Shown: in pieces, positions 1-13,086 of the stretch
Numbering within the stretch: position 1 is the stretch's first letter
Layout of the letters: every line of letters begins with the position of its first letter
Source: Ricinus communis
Taxonomy: Eukaryota > Streptophyta > Magnoliopsida > Malpighiales > Euphorbiaceae
Length of the DNA stretch: 64,000 bases
Assembly (NCBI RefSeq): GCF_019578655.1
Contig: NC_063256.1
Location: forward strand, 16,998,916-17,062,915
Direction of reading: 5' to 3'
The notes under the pieces: model-generated
Told to the model about the DNA's origin: nothing
Database searches by the model: none
What the model saw: only the letters and a program-made list of their open reading frames with translations
Translations under genes and position numbers: made by a program

Positions 1-180
1 TCTCATGTATCATCTGGGAACCCTAATCTCTGCCCTCTTCAATGGTATTAAATGATATCCAAATGGCTCAAACACCAGTTGAGTATATATATATATATAT
101 AATCAACCCTCAACATCACTAAGGATTTTATAGATAGAAGCAAGTATCCAATGGATGGAGACTGTTATTATTTCTCTAAA

Positions 181-720
181 TAGATGCTTTTAAATAAAGT
201 AAAAAAATATATATTGTGATTTTATCATTTGACAATTTAAGATGTAGAATCTTTTTTAAATAAAAAGAGATATGTGGTTAAAAATTATAATAAAAAGAAG
301 TATTTTACTATTAAAAAGTATCGATTGGCAATAATTTAGTTATTTTTATTTCGATCAACCGTCATTATTATATTTTTGGTGTATTGATAATATGAATTTA
401 GAGTTTAATAACTCAAAACATCATTGTTTAACCGTTAAATAGATCTTATTATATCAATAGCTTCTTAAACTGTGATTTAACAGTTAAATAATGAAATAAG
501 AAGTTATTAAACTCAAAACTCATGTTATCAAACACGGCAAACTTAATAATTATAGCTGATCGGAGTGAAGGTGGCTGAATTCTTATAAATCTAGACTTTT
601 TAATGGTGAGATATTTCTTTTGTCATAATCTGTAACCACATCCTTTTTTTTGTCTAAAAAAAAATTATATATTAAAAATTATAAAATAGTAAAACCAGAT
701 GATACTTTTTATATCTATCC
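181..720. mobile_element. MITE-like element, family M1, degraded copy
   Basis: This segment aligns along its length with the better preserved copy at 18,819-19,341: the same order of motifs occurs, for example 'aaaaagagatatgtggtt' versus 'aaaaagagctatgtggtt', and 'cagttaaataatgaaat' in both. The left end (TGTGATTTTATC...) and the right end (...GTAAAACCAGATGATAC) are degenerate inverted repeats. There is no coding capacity, as expected for a non-autonomous DNA transposon. Ends are approximate and I could not define a target duplication for this copy. Confidence 0.55.
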
Positions 721-1239
721 CTAAAACAAATCGTCTAATATTTGAATTAGATCAAGTAAAAGAACCGATTCAGACTATATTGATTCATGAAACAACCTAG
801 AACACAAAAAAAGAAGAAGAGATTGTTAGTTTAATATATAAATTAAAGAAGTAAAAAATTAGTTAGTTTAATTTTTTATAATTATGATGTACAATTTTTA
901 AATTAAAATTTAAGTTTTACACAGTTCAAAGCAAGAATAATTTGTCTATAAAACTCTAATGAATGGATACAGATTCGCCTCTATAAAAGCATCAATTAAC
1001 GGTTCTTCTTTTGAACGAACCGTGAACCGGCAACTTATAGTCGGTTCAGACCCTTAGTCAGTGCACTTTGAATAAAGCTATACAAAGATTTCTCCACCTT
1101 TGAGCAAAGCCATCTATACATTTGCTGTTAGGCAAGTTGCACAAATTCCTCTAACTTATATCAATATTACTTTTTTCAAGAAAATAAACTAAAACCCTCT
1201 TCAAATTACATTTTGTCAATGAATTAGTCCATTAAGCTG

Positions 1240-1765
1240 TTAGGCTATTTTTGATAGAATGGATTACATTACATACTTCATTATTTTATTTGTTAATAAT
1301 TTTTTAATAATATAATAATAAATATATCATGTAATCAATAATTTCTAATTTGATGTAATGTTTAATATACAAAAAAATTTATGTAACCTTACAATGTATT
1401 TATATTTCTTTTATTTTTTATTTTTTTGTCAATATAAGTTAAACACTTTCAACCACCACTGGCTACTAATCATCCAGTGACTAGTGACCGAATTCGGAAG
1501 ACTGATGATCGGATTCCGGCAAGCAGTGATATTTTAAAAATAATAATAATAATCTTAATTTTTTTTGAAAATTTGTTTTAATATTTTATTTCTATACCAA
1601 CTATTATAAATAAAATAAATATTAAAATAAAAATTACAATCATATTATATTATATTATATATAATTTCTTTTGTAACTAACTATGGTAATAGAATGATGA
1701 ATATATTATATTGTATTACTTCTTTGACTCTATTATTTTGTTGATTATATTACATCTATCACGCT
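1240..1765 (+). mobile_element. MITE-like element, family M2, copy 1
   Basis: The segment shares a core with 19,625-20,255 in the opposite orientation: 'ctataccaactattataaat' here matches the reverse complement of 'atttataatagttggtatag' there. The GC-richer centre (about 1,460-1,530, containing GACCGAATTCGG) matches the reverse complement of about 19,970-20,060. Both copies are rich in ATTACATTACA-type ends. It is non-coding. The superfamily is not certain; boundaries are approximate because the ends are AT-rich. Confidence 0.45.
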
Positions 1766-2298
1766 CCACCAGACATAGTTATATGCATATGTAAATTACT
1801 AGAATTCTTGGACATTTTCCAATATCAACTATCAAATCCTTTCTGTTTTGCAAAATTTAATTATCCGGTCCTCAAAATTCAAGTTTTTTAACAACTTGGT
1901 CCTTCCATAGAATTTTGACAAAGATTTCTTGACCAAAAGTATGTGATTTGGTGCATGGTTAAAAAGTGGAATTTATTGATTTCTAAAAGTTACTTTTGGA
2001 GCCCAAATTTATTTGTAGATTAAAATATTTATAAAGCCAAAAATTAATTGAACCAGTCTGTGGATTTCCACTATGCATTTTTCTTCAATTACATTAAACT
2101 GCCATTGTTGCCAGTTTATGGCTTTTAAAGTTTTCAATCTTTTTACATATTTTAATTAGTTGCCATTTTAACCCCTTTTAAAAATCAACTTGTTAACCCA
2201 CTTTTAACTTCTCTGGCTCGACCGTTGGTTGTTTAAAAATAGTGGTGAAAGATAACATGCTTCAATTTATGACATTGTGATGCCTTTCAAATGCTTTC

Positions 2299-2347
2299 CA
2301 CCTAAAGTAGCATATGAAAAAACAGTAAAGGCCAAAAGAAAAAGGTT
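2299..2347. repeat. Local direct repeat, copy 1 (partner at 2,954-3,002)
   Basis: About 49 bp beginning CACCTAAAGTAGCATATGAA recurs at 2,954-3,002 as CACCTAAAGTGGCATGTGAA with only scattered substitutions; both copies end in AAAGGTT. The copies are about 655 bp apart. No coding content or transposon ends are evident. Confidence 0.6.
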
Positions 2348-2516
2348 ACAGCAGTTTGTAAATTCCACATATATGAGTTAAAACTGTAATTTTCCCCAAT
2401 CCTAAGAAGCATATTTATTCTAGACCTTATGAAAATCTATACTACAAAATCAGCTCTAATATTTTATTGGAATGTTACCTTTATGAGTTTGAAAATAGTT
2501 GTTTGCCGATCATGTC

Positions 2517-2645
2517 CAAGTATCATGTAGAGTCTTTTTGAGTTACAGATAAAGGGAGGAGAATTTGAACTTAAAACCTTGCTCAAGTTGATATATGCAT
2601 TACCACTAGGCTAAACCTATGAGTTCAAGTATCATATAGAGTCTT
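2517..2645 (-). mobile_element. Short tRNA-derived SINE with flanking 20-bp direct repeats
   Basis: Two 20-bp direct repeats with one mismatch (2,517-2,536 CAAGTATCATGTAGAGTCTT; 2,626-2,645 CAAGTATCATATAGAGTCTT) enclose an 89-bp body at 2,537-2,625. On the minus strand the body reads like a Pol III tRNA head: an A box TAGCCTAGTGG (complement of 2,603-2,613) and a B box AGTTCAAATTC (complement of 2,561-2,571) about 31 nt apart. A short A-run (CAAAAA on the minus strand) sits next to the distal repeat. Long target duplications, tRNA-like head and A tail are the hallmarks of SINE retroposition. The element is short, so it may be a 3'-truncated or head-only copy. Confidence 0.7.
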
Positions 2646-3675
2646 AATTTCTTAATTTTATATTTAATTAATTTATGATTTTTTAGTTTGATATTTTTGT
2701 TATTTCTGAAAAAAAAGAAGAAAATCAGTAGCTTGATATCGAATAAGCGAATCCAATGCGGAAAATACTGCAATTAAAGAGTGACTTCGATGCCGGTTAA
2801 TTATTTTTTCTTCCATTATTTTTCATGTATTTTCTATAAAAAAAAGAAAAAGAAATATCAAACTCCATTTTATTCTCTTTTGCATTGTCCCTCTCAGTCA
2901 TAGAGAGGAAAAGGTAATAAAAGTTAGTTATTTTTAGACCTCAAATAAATTCTCACCTAAAGTGGCATGTGAAAGAATAGTAAAGGCTAAAAGAGAAAGG
3001 TTGAAGGGATAAGAGTGAAAATGATGGTGCTTCTTTAGTATTGATTTCGATATGTACTTTTTTTTTTTAAATTTCTTTTATCCAAAAACAAAATATGAAA
3101 ATTGCATGTCCACAAATTAATTGCTTTTAATTTATGGGTTTATTTGCAAACACCCAATTGATAAAGGAATATGATAATCTTGTCCAAGTAGTTAAAAAGG
3201 TTGAACCAATCTAAAGATTTAACTCAAGAATTGGTTCCTTTGTACCCTACCAGTATACCAACAGCTAAAGACAAGACAGTGTTTGGTTCTGCCAATATTG
3301 GCTAACTTTCCATAGAAAATGGTGGTTGTGGAAGAATTGTTTATTTGGGCATTTGCCTTTAGTTTAGTGTAACCTTCTCAAGGTTCATTTAATATTTCTC
3401 CTACCCTAATGTCCATTCATACTGGTATTTAAGTAATATACCAATTTAATGAAGCCTATTTAGTCATAGTATTTTTAAGCATACAAATTCGTGTAGCATT
3501 TAATTTCTTGCTACTAATTTAATATTCATGCTCAAAAGATTAGTACCGATATTTGTTGCTAACAAAGGCTGAAAATCATATTAATCATATGTTTACCTAA
3601 TACCTACAGACACATACATAAGTTATGCTAAGACAACCCACTTCGATGTCCTTTCTTCAAATATTTTAGGTATGT

Positions 3676-3703
3676 TTATTATTATTATTATTATTATTAT
3701 TAT
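3676..3703. repeat. (TTA)n microsatellite
   Basis: About nine uninterrupted TTA/ATT trinucleotide units. Other simple repeats nearby are a (TTAA)n tract around 6,830-6,862 and an AGAAGAAGAAG tract near 6,985. Confidence 0.9.
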
Positions 3704-6700
3704 GTCAATAGAATAATGGTAAGCTTTGTTGCAGAATTATTTAATAAAGCATAAGAAGTTACCCTACATCTAATCATAACAAAGATAGATAATTGCCCAA
3801 AGCCGAAATCATGACATAAAGCAACCACACTTTAAACGTTTAAACAAAATGAGGAAAAAGAAATAAAGGATTTTTTATGCTTCTGAATTTATAAGGGTTA
3901 GGGAAATAAATAAAGAAATAAATAATTATATAACACAAAAAACAAACTTTTCTTTTTATTTATAAAAAATATATTAAATCCTTTCTACGGCTTTTCTTTT
4001 TATAGTCGCCGTAATAATAAAAATTATTTCAGCTTTTTAAAAGTAATTCATTTTACCACTTAAAGTAAATTTTAAACACTTTAAATTAATTTAAAAAATA
4101 TATAATTTTTAATAATAGTTGTGTAATGATTAAATGGCAATCTTAAATTAGCCTAATATATAAATTTATTTCGTTTCTTTTTTCTTTAAAAATTAAAAAA
4201 TGAAACCATATATTTTGAATTTCTATAATAACCCTTTTATGCACCCTTCAATTTAGATTTTAAAACACAATTAAATATTTTTAAGCATTTCCTGCACAAC
4301 TTATTTATTTTACTGTCCTATTATTTTATCTTTTTTCTGTTCCTCTTTTTTTTTTTTTTGAAATATTTTGGATTAATGACTTAAAATCCTGAAGAGGTAT
4401 TTAAGTTTACAATAAAAAGATGCTGAGATGTAGGATTAAGTTCAAACAGAAATTCTCATAGCACTAGATTTTTTTTCCTAAAATTATAGAGATATTTATA
4501 TTAAGGAATCATCTACTGTACCATAGGTCTACGGTACCATATAAACCTATAAATATTGATATTATTTTAATTTTAATAATTTATTAATCTAATTAAATAC
4601 TAGATTGGTCATTTTATGTATAGTACTTAATTATTGATCAATTATAAATATATTATTTTTATTTATTAAAATTACTTATCTGTTTTTAAAATTTAATTAG
4701 TGGTACTTGATAATTATAAAATTCAACTATAAAATTTTGATTCATATAAATAATTAAGATTATATACAAATTCATTAACAATCTATATTAGTAGAATAAC
4801 ATATAACATAAATAAATTATTTAAAATAATATTAATTAAATAATTTATAATTAAAAAATAAACTTATAATGGTAAGGTGTTATAATAGTACTCTAACAAA
4901 AACTTATATTAAGATATTTAAAATAGGAAGAAGCAAATAGCAAGAATAGAATTTTGTTGTTTACCTTGACAGTAAATAGTTTTCTTCTAATCATTTCACT
5001 ATTTTTTTCTTAATGAAAGAGAAAAAGTAAGTTAACTGAAATTTGGTGAATTCTAAGGTGCCATAGTTCATAGTAATTTAATCTTTCTAATAATTTTATT
5101 ATGTATTTAGTTAATAAATTCTTTTATAGAATTTATACTAGATTTACATAAAAGGTTTTCTTCGAACAATTTATATAAAAATAATTTTAGTATGTAAAAT
5201 TTATAAAATTTTATATAAAATTAAATATAATTTTTTTATATAAATATTTTTCAAATTTTATGAATTTTTATTGACTACATAGATAAAAGCATTAAAAAAG
5301 AATTATATCATTATAAATTACGACACCATAAAAGTGACTCTAAATTTTATTCATAAAATAGTAGGAAGAATAATTAGCTCATTTCAACTCACCTGCATAG
5401 CTTATGATGATGTTTATGCCCTTTTCTCTTAATTTGAACTAAGTGTTAATGAACAGGATTCATGGCCTATTATATTATTAGTAAGTTAAAAAATGGTTGA
5501 AGTATGGTTTTAAAGTCTAATGGTAGTTTGAGTAAATGTTTGGTTTCCTAGTTTGAGTAAAAGAAATATTCCCCAATTGCAAGAAGATTACTTCTTTTTT
5601 GTTAATGTTGTGTGGAAGTCCTATTATAGAGTTATTTCTAATTGGATATGGATTCTTAAAATAGGGTATTAACTCATAAATAGAAAAAATATAATTAGGA
5701 GATGATATTTGAGTTAAGGTTTAAGCCAAGATTGATGGGTTATTCCTAGTGTAGCAATTGTGATATAAGTAGTTGTGTGGTTTGATGTTGTTGTTGATGT
5801 AGTGAGTAGCTTAGTTATGTTTAGAGGGAAATAAGAGGACAAACTATTCTCTTTACTAGTATATATAATTGAAAGATTATTTTCAAGAAAGAAATAAGTT
5901 ATAAACAAAAGCAACTGAAAATTGAAGTTTTATATATATATTAAAATTCTTTTGACATGTGTGTTTATATTTTGACACATAAAATTTTCAGTCTGAAATG
6001 TATATTTTTTTTTAACACGTGTGATTCAAAATTATGTGTAGTTTTATAATTATTTTTGTTCATTTATTAATTAATAAGTTACATTCCTAATTAAACAGTA
6101 TTCTAATTCTAAAAATTAACATATGAATTATATTTTAATATTATATCAATAATTTTAATTTTATTTTAAGAAATAGTATATTAATTATATTTTAATATTA
6201 TATTAATCAATAAATTAGTTTTCCAATTAGATGATGATTTTAATTCTGAAAAGAATTTTAACTTATTTTTTAATACTATATTCACTAATAAATTAGTTTC
6301 ATATTATAAAATAATTTCTAATATTAAAAATAAAAATATGAAATATATTGATAGTATTAATTTATATAGTGTTAAAATCAATTAACAAATATTATTAAAA
6401 TAATTTTTATATTATTGTATTAATATAATTTTAAGAATATTAAAAAATTTAAGAAGTATAATTAAAAATAATTAATCTTTTATTATTTTCAAAATATTAT
6501 AAATAAATATTAAATATCAAAATTTTATTAAATTTTATTTATAAATTAAATTTATAATCAAAATAACAATAATAATTTCACAATAAATAACTAATAATTT
6601 CTTAATTCAAGTTAAGGTTATTTCCTATGTTATGTGGAAATCCTATTATAAAGTTATTTCTAGTTGGATGTGGATTCTAATAATAAGGAACCAATTATAG

Positions 6701-8522
6701 TGTAGCAGTGTGGTTGATGTTGACTGTGTACCATTCGGTTCTTCTAATAGTCTATTTTTTAAATTAAAAATTAAAAATTGACTAACTAATTATTTTATTT
6801 AAAATTAGAAATTAAAACCGAATCAATTAATTCAATTTAATTAATTAATTAATTAATTTAATTCTAATCAATTTTTCACTTAGGATTTGTTTGCACTAAT
6901 AAAAACATGCAATTAAAAGAATAATTACTAACCCATATTTTATCCTTTATTTTCCTACTTCATTGAACTCATACTAAATAAAAAGAAGAAGAAGAAGAAT
7001 TATATCCTTGGCCTTATCCATCCAAAACAAAATAGTAATGTGAATAGGGGGAAACAAGCTTTTTAGTCCAACAGTTAATGCAATGCCTAAAACAGACCAA
7101 ATTCAATGAAAGCAATGGACACATATCATTTCCACAGTTCCATGTTCAACCCTGGAATTTCTACCATAATGTTTTCTTTTTCTTACAATAAAAAATTAAT
7201 TATTTTGTGATATTATTATATCAAATATACCTTTTTAATCTAATTATTTTTCTTCACTCTAAGAAGCAAAGTTTATTTAATAATTTGGGTGTTACATCCA
7301 CTTGCCAGCTAGAAAAGCATTAATGCTAGTATGTAATTATTATTATTTAGCTATGATTAATGGAGAGCATCAATGGTGTGTATTATTCAATAATTAGAAC
7401 TAATTACTCATTATTAATTATATAATATTTTGTATAGTATATGTTTTTGGAAGTGAAGTGACTCCACTGTGGGATCTCTTTCGGCCCGGTTGCTATGGCT
7501 ACTTTTTGACACTCCTCTGCCGTCTTGTTTACTTGGGTATGGACTGTCTTTTTTATTTCCTTTAATTAATAAGATTATCACACGTGTTTATTAATATTTT
7601 ATACTTTAAAATTAAATAATTGAAAAATATTTAATTATTTAAAATAATATATAAAATAAAATAGATAATGAAGAACAAAAGCTAATGGACCAAATGCTTT
7701 AGTGGAAATTTATTTGACACTATAAAAATATAGATCGATGATCAAGTCTATTAAAATTGCGTGTAATAAAGAAAAACGTTCGATTTTTAAAAAGAACTAA
7801 TTCTTTTTTTTATCTTAAATAGTATTTTTAGAGAAATGTTGATAAATTGATATTCTTTTGATAAAGATATTTGCAAAAAAGTTTACAAATTTAATAAAAG
7901 TTTAGCAATCTTAAGTAGACTTATAGGGTGTGATTTTAATTAGCAATTGACATTACATATAATTTGAATCTCATAAAGCAAATGTATTCATAAGAACATA
8001 TTCTTACTTTAGAATACTGAATGATGGCTAAGGAACTCTACCAACCCAACCAAACAAGTCTATAAAAAAAAGATGTGTATGTATATAAATACTAAAAAAA
8101 GAGATTTGGGAATACATTATGAAAGATATGTAGGAGCTACTCAATTAAATAAGTTGTGTAATAAGGACAACAAAAATCAGACCCACTCTATAAAATTCTT
8201 TTGGTCTCTATCTATTTATATTATAATGACTTCTTTTTTTTTTTTTCATAAGAAACACTATTTTTATATATTAATGTTGATATGGTGAACAAATGATGGA
8301 TGACCATTTTATGTGCCAAAGAATATTAATTAACTACAGTATTTTCACCTAGTGCCAGCTTGCTAGTAGTTTCTAGTTGTTTGGCATACTGATTAGTAAT
8401 TATTATGATTATGATAACAAAAAAATAATAATTACTTTAATTATATAATTTCTCTTAAATAAAAAAAATAATGGATACATTGTAATTTTTAAATTAGATT
8501 TTTTATACAATTTAATAAATAT

Positions 8523-8780
8523 TATCACAAAATCAATTTGGAGATGACTGGAAATTCTTCTTCTTTTCCCCTTTTGTATTCAGTCTCAATGCCAACCATA
8601 TATACAGACCAAGGAAGAATCTAGAAAATATTAACTTAAGATCCATGCCTTAAAGACAGCTTCCTATATTAGATTATACTACAGCTAATTACAATACCTT
8701 ACCAAAAATAAATAAGGCAACATATATGCTAAATATATATACTACTGATATGCTAAAAATATTCTGTTGATACGCTATTA
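8523..8780 (-). repeat. 3' LTR of the copia element
   Basis: It matches 13,100-13,358 with about 94% identity by eye. The plus-strand start is TATCAC where the partner has TGTCAC, so the terminal G has mutated. It is adjacent to the purine tract. Confidence 0.9.
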
Positions 8781-8790
8781 CCCCTCCTAA
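8781..8790 (-). promoter_or_regulatory. Polypurine tract of the copia element
   Basis: On the minus strand TTAGGAGGGG lies immediately upstream of the 3' LTR, the expected place for the plus-strand DNA primer used in reverse transcription. Confidence 0.7.
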
Positions 8791-9557
8791 GTTGGAGCAT
8801 GTGGATTGCAGATGCCCAACTTGTGAAGAAATTGATCAAAATGCTGTGTAAAGATGTCAGCTAACTGAACATGAGTAGAAACATAACTAGGAGCGATGGA
8901 CAAGTTCATCACGAAGAAAATGACAATCAAGTTCAATGTGTTTGGTACATTCATGAAACACGGGGTTAGCACAAATGTGTAAAGCAGCCTGGCTATCACA
9001 ATAAAGCTTCATAGGATGAGAATGAGCAACACCTAGACATAACAATAGGACCTTTAACCATTTGAGCTCACAAACAGTAGTGGCGATAGATCGATATTCT
9101 GCCTCTACTGACGAACGAGACACAATATGTTGTTTCTTTGTCTTCCATGAGATGGGAGAACTGCCAAGTAAAATGACCAACCAGTAAGGGATCTACGAGT
9201 CAAAGGGCAACCTGCCCAATCAAAGTCACACCAGGCATAAAGTTGCAGGTCACAATCAGCACGTAACAGAATGCCTTGGCCTGGATTTTCTTTCAAATAA
9301 CGTACCACACATAGTGCCGCATCCCAATGCTCATGCATTGGTTGATGCATAAGTTGTGCAAGCATATGGACACTATAAGAAAGCTCAGATCTGGTAACAG
9401 AGAGATAAATCAAACGCCCCACTAACCGACGATACCGCTCTGGATCAGAAAGAGGTTTACCATCAGCCAAAGGAAGATTATGATTTTGATCTGATGGAAA
9501 GCCAACTGGTTTTGCACCCAACATACCTACTTCAGATATTATATCCAGAGCATATTT
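8790..9557 (-). pseudogene. Copia RNase H domain and pol C-terminus, frameshifted
   Basis: The frame continues the reverse transcriptase after an in-frame TGA at 9,558-9,560. It is open to about 9,150, then must change frame twice: into the 8,887-9,180 frame (containing SRSSVEAEYRSIA and CDSQAALHI) and again near 8,895 into the frame ending ADIFTQ...LGICNPHAP. These are hallmark copia RNase H motifs, including the acidic residue in CDSQAA. At least two indels plus the upstream stop make the region non-functional. The stop at 8,787-8,789 is close to the natural end of copia pol, just before the purine tract. Confidence 0.9.
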
Positions 9558-10340
9558 TCATTGAAATAGAAAAATACCCGTGTTATTTCGTGCCACCTCA
9601 ATGCCCAAAAAATATTTTAAAACACCAAGATCCTTCATATGGAAACATTTACTCAAATAAGTTTTGAAGTTCTGAATTGCAGTACCATCATTACCCGAAA
9701 TGATAAGATCATCCATATATACTAACACATGAAGTTTCAAGCTGTCACGCTGTAAAGTAAATAGAGAATAATCTGAATATGATTGTTGAAAATCATACCG
9801 TTTCAAAGCACCAGTCAGCTTGGCAAACCAACAATGGGGAGCTTGTCTTAGTCCATACAACGATTTTCGGAGTCGACAAACTTTGCCATGTGCTTCAGAC
9901 TGAAATCCAAGAGGCACCTTCATATAGACCTCATCCTCAAGGTCACCATGTAAAAATGCATTGTGAAGATCCATCTGATGCAGTTCCCAATTCCTAGCTG
10001 CTACAACTGCAAGAAAAGTACGAACAGACACCATTTTTGCGACTGGTGCAAAAGTTTCAGTATAGTCCAATCCTTCAACTTGATTATTCCCCAAAATCAC
10101 TAGGCGAGCTTTAAATCTCTCAATCGTCCCATCAGCATTATACTTGATTTTATAAATCCATTTACATCTAATAGCTTTCTTCCCAGGAGGCAGTGATTCT
10201 AAGGTCCATGTGCCATTATTTTCCAGTGCATGTATTTCATTTTGCATGGCATTTCGCCATCTTTCATCTTTCATAGCCTCAGCAAAGGTTTGAGGTTCAG
10301 TTCCTGCAGTAATAGCTGCCAAAAAATTTTGATGTTGGGA
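9558..10340 (-). pseudogene. Copia reverse transcriptase domain
   Basis: About 254 codons are open on the minus strand. Diagnostic copia RT motifs are visible: a start region with FAEAMKDERWRNAMQ, then KARLVILGNNQVEGLDYTET, QMDLHNAFLHGDLEDEVYM, SLYGLRQAP and the catalytic YMDD (complement of 9,708-9,719), followed by YFLGIEVA. The domain copies element RNA into DNA inside virus-like particles. The frame ends at a TGA (9,558-9,560) directly before KYALDII, where a functional element would read through into RNase H; a single C-to-T change could explain the stop. Expected length for this domain is about 245 residues, so the RT itself is nearly complete. Confidence 0.95.
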
Positions 10341-10790
10341 AGAAATTTATCACAGTCTACATAGTGAGCCAGAGGATATGGCGTACCTGAGGATTACAAT
10401 TGGGAAGATGAACTCTGAGAGGGGCTCAATTTATAAATAGTATTGGTGACAAAATCTTGCAAGCGGGTTGATGGCATTTTTATCCGATGTCCACGACCCA
10501 ATGACTCATCATGCAGAATAACATTACTGCCCCCCTCACGCATTATTCTCAGAGTTACCAATTTCTACAACTGCTCCAGTTGCAACATCCCCATCCAATC
10601 TTGATTATTCATCTTTTGAAAACTCACAACTTGGTTGTATCCCATTCATATCTCCATCAGCTTCCTCGCCACACTAATCTTCAAACTGATGAGACCTTTC
10701 ATTGAATTTTGTCAAATAAGGAAACTCATTCTCACAAAACATTACATCTCATGAGACTAAGAAAACTTTAGATTATGAGTCATAAACTCT
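10341..10790 (-). other. Copia integrase-RT linker, broken
   Basis: This is the poorly conserved stretch between integrase and RT of the copia element. No continuous frame is left on the minus strand. I see no separate gene; the small plus-strand ORF at 10,511-10,705 is a shadow. Confidence 0.6.
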
Positions 10791-11661
10791 CTAGCCTTTC
10801 TTTCCATAAGGATAGCCAACAAAGATACATTTACGACTCAGAGTAGCAAATTTATCCCCTTTATGCTCTTGATTATGCACATAACACAAGCATCCAAACA
10901 CACGCAAGTGTGCAAATAACAACGGCTTACTATACAAAATTTCAAACGGTGTTTTTCCATTCAGAACAAATGATGGCGTTCGATTAATCAAATATCCAGC
11001 GGCTAAAATGCATTCCCCCCCAAAGTTCTATAGGGAGATTAGCTTGAAACCGTAATGCTCGAGCTACATTGAGAATATGCCTATGCTTCCGCTCTACCCG
11101 TCCATTCCGTTGCGGAGTTCCTGTATAAGATGTTTGATGCACAATACCATGTTCATGAAAATAATGAGTCATGCATGTGAATTCTGTAACATTATCACTG
11201 CGAAAAATTTTCACTTGTTTGTGAAACTGACACTCTACTAGAGCAAACAGTTGACGTAATTTCACTACCACCTCTTTCTTATCTATTAATAAAAAAATCC
11301 ATGTTGCTCGCGAATAATCTTCAACAATAGTTAAGAAATATCTAGCTCCATAAAAAGAAGGGGTTCGATATGGCCCCCACAAATCACAATGAATCAATTG
11401 AAATATTTCAAGAGTTTTATCATTGCTAACAGGAAAACTATCTGTTGATTGTTTTGCTTTCAAGCACACATCACAAGCTTTATTACTAGCACTACTATAA
11501 TAAACTTGAGGTATCAGCTCTATGACTTTAAAGGAAGGATGTCCCAACCGCTTGTGCCATAAATCAGGTGAGTTGTTTCTGCCAGTCTTCATAGCTGCTG
11601 CAGTCACCTTTGCCCGAAGAAAATAGAGCCCCTCGTGTTGCTCACCCGCACCAATCACCAT
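10791..11661 (-). pseudogene. Copia integrase with GAG-pre-integrase zinc module, frameshifted
   Basis: The 11,661-10,984 frame begins with the pre-integrase HHCC module (HKRLGHPS ... CDVCLKAK), then the catalytic core: first Asp in HCDLWGPYRTP, second Asp in RSDNVTEF and the Glu region GRVERKHRHILN. Relative to the usual SDNGTEF the Gly is Val. Near 10,990 the frame shifts; the following frame carries INRTPSFVLNGKTPFE and HLRVFGCLCYVH, the normal copia integrase C-terminal part. The product would join element cDNA to chromosomal DNA; this copy cannot be translated intact. Confidence 0.93.
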
Positions 11662-11676
11662 CCTCGAAGTGCGGTC

Positions 11677-11960
11677 CTATATAATGCAAAATTTATCAAT
11701 GAATTGAGCCACACAATTTGAATCATAAAGCAGTTGTGATACAGAAATCAAACTGCATAACAAGCTTGGCACATAAACAACATTATTTAATTTAAGTCTG
11801 TTGTTAAGCACAACTGTTCCCTCCTTTGTAGCAGAAGTTTGCTTCCCATTTGGAAGTCCTACAGGACATTTCGCCACATCTCAAACATCTTGCAAACATT
11901 CCAAGCAACCTGTCATATGATGAGAAGCACCTGAGTCAACTATCCATTGTGTGTACAAAT
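11677..11960 (-). pseudogene. Copia aspartic protease region
   Basis: On the minus strand the active-site motif VDSGASHHMTG is seen, with the catalytic DSG codons at the complement of 11,929-11,937. It is followed after a TGA (DV*DV near 11,880) by LPNGKQ and LNNVVYVPSLLCSLISVSQLL, typical of the stretch between protease and integrase. An in-frame TAG at 11,677-11,679 separates it from integrase, although the frame is otherwise continuous. The protease would process the Gag-Pol polyprotein. Confidence 0.88.
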
Positions 11961-12206
11961 AATTACCAGTCAATTTTTCATTTGATTCAATCTTTACAGC
12001 ATTAAAAAGTTTCCTCAATGATTCCTACTGATCACTACTGAGTCCAGCAACAGTTGTCTTATCCAAGTCTAAAACTCCAACATTGCCCACTGCTTCTAAT
12101 GTTGCGGCTTGCACTGCATTTGCCTTTACTCCTCCACGGCCTCTATTCCCAAAATTCGAAGAGAATTGCCCTCCTTTATTTCGTCAAGCTCCTCGTCCAG
12201 CCCCTT

Positions 12207-13045
12207 TAGGACGATTTCCCCATCACTCAGGATATCCAATCAGTTTAAAATAACTATCAGATTCATGACCTGAGTGATTGCAGTTGCTACATGTCACATT
12301 CTTGTATTTTCCCTCACCTCGCCCTCAAGGTTTTGATCCAGCCTGTATTACAAAGATCATAACTTTACCACGTTCTTCTTTCCCTCGAGCAATGGTTCTA
12401 ACACGTTCCGCTTGCACTAAGATTGAATAAACTCTATTCAAACTTGGCAAAGGATCTTTTGCCAGTATATTAGATCTCACGGTTTCATACAGATTTTCAT
12501 CAAGACCCATGAGAAATTGATGAACTTTTTCTTCTTCACGCAATTTTTCCCAAGCAGATTCGAGTCTGCACCTGCACAATCCGCAGTTGCACGTTGGAAT
12601 CTGTTCATAATTAGTTAATTCTTCCCACACTTTCTTTAGCTTCCCGTAATAGGAAACTATGCTCAGTCCCTTTTGTCTGCACTCTGCAAGCTCGGATTTT
12701 AATTGTTGTATGCGTGGGCCATTGGCTACTGCAAAACGTTCTTGTATGTCCTCCTAAAGATCTTGGGCCACCTCCATATGTGAGATGGTTGAACGCAGCG
12801 AAGGCTCAATTGTATGCATAATCCATGAGACCAACAATGATTATTAATCCACCAATCTTCAAGATCTGGCGATTCCTCATCAGGTCGCTTAATTGTTCCA
12901 TCAACAAAGCCAAATTTCTTCCTCGCTCTTAGCGCAGTCCGAAGAGAACGAGCCCATTCATCATAGTTTTCACCCTTCAGTTGAATCTATGTTATCAAAC
13001 TTCCAGGATTATCACTAGAAGTAATGTCATATGGGGAAATAGTCT
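12207..13045 (-). pseudogene. Copia gag, broken by stops and frameshifts
   Basis: Minus-strand translation near 13,030-12,890 gives GENYDEWARSLRTALRARKK and FVDGTIKRPDEESP, the N-terminal part of copia-type Gag in plants. The 12,630-12,325 frame gives VHQFLMGLDENLYETVRSNI and DPLPSLNRVYSILVQAERVR, the central Gag domain. A CCHC zinc knuckle follows (about 12,255-12,292) as CSNCNHSGHESDSY: the last Cys is replaced by Tyr, so zinc binding is lost. At least two in-frame stops (TAG before IQLKGENY; TGA after GYPE) and several indels are present. Gag would form the particle shell. Confidence 0.9.
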
Positions 13046-13086
13046 TTCTTTAAATCACTTCAATATATTTTTTTCTTTCCAGCCCT

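Larger units (their letters stand above)
1..8522. other. AT-rich intergenic DNA, no gene recognised
   Basis: No reading frame here resembles a known protein; the two small ORFs (5,714-5,914 and 8,073-8,288) are low-complexity and isolated. The stretch holds two MITE-like elements, a SINE, a short duplicated segment and simple repeats, listed separately. A slightly GC-richer patch near 7,440-7,560 has no recognisable coding content. The rest is AT-rich DNA in which I see no structure. Confidence 0.6.

Noticed and set aside
8073..8288. 71-codon ORF left of the copia element
   Set aside because: Low-complexity AT-rich codons, no motif, no neighbour evidence.
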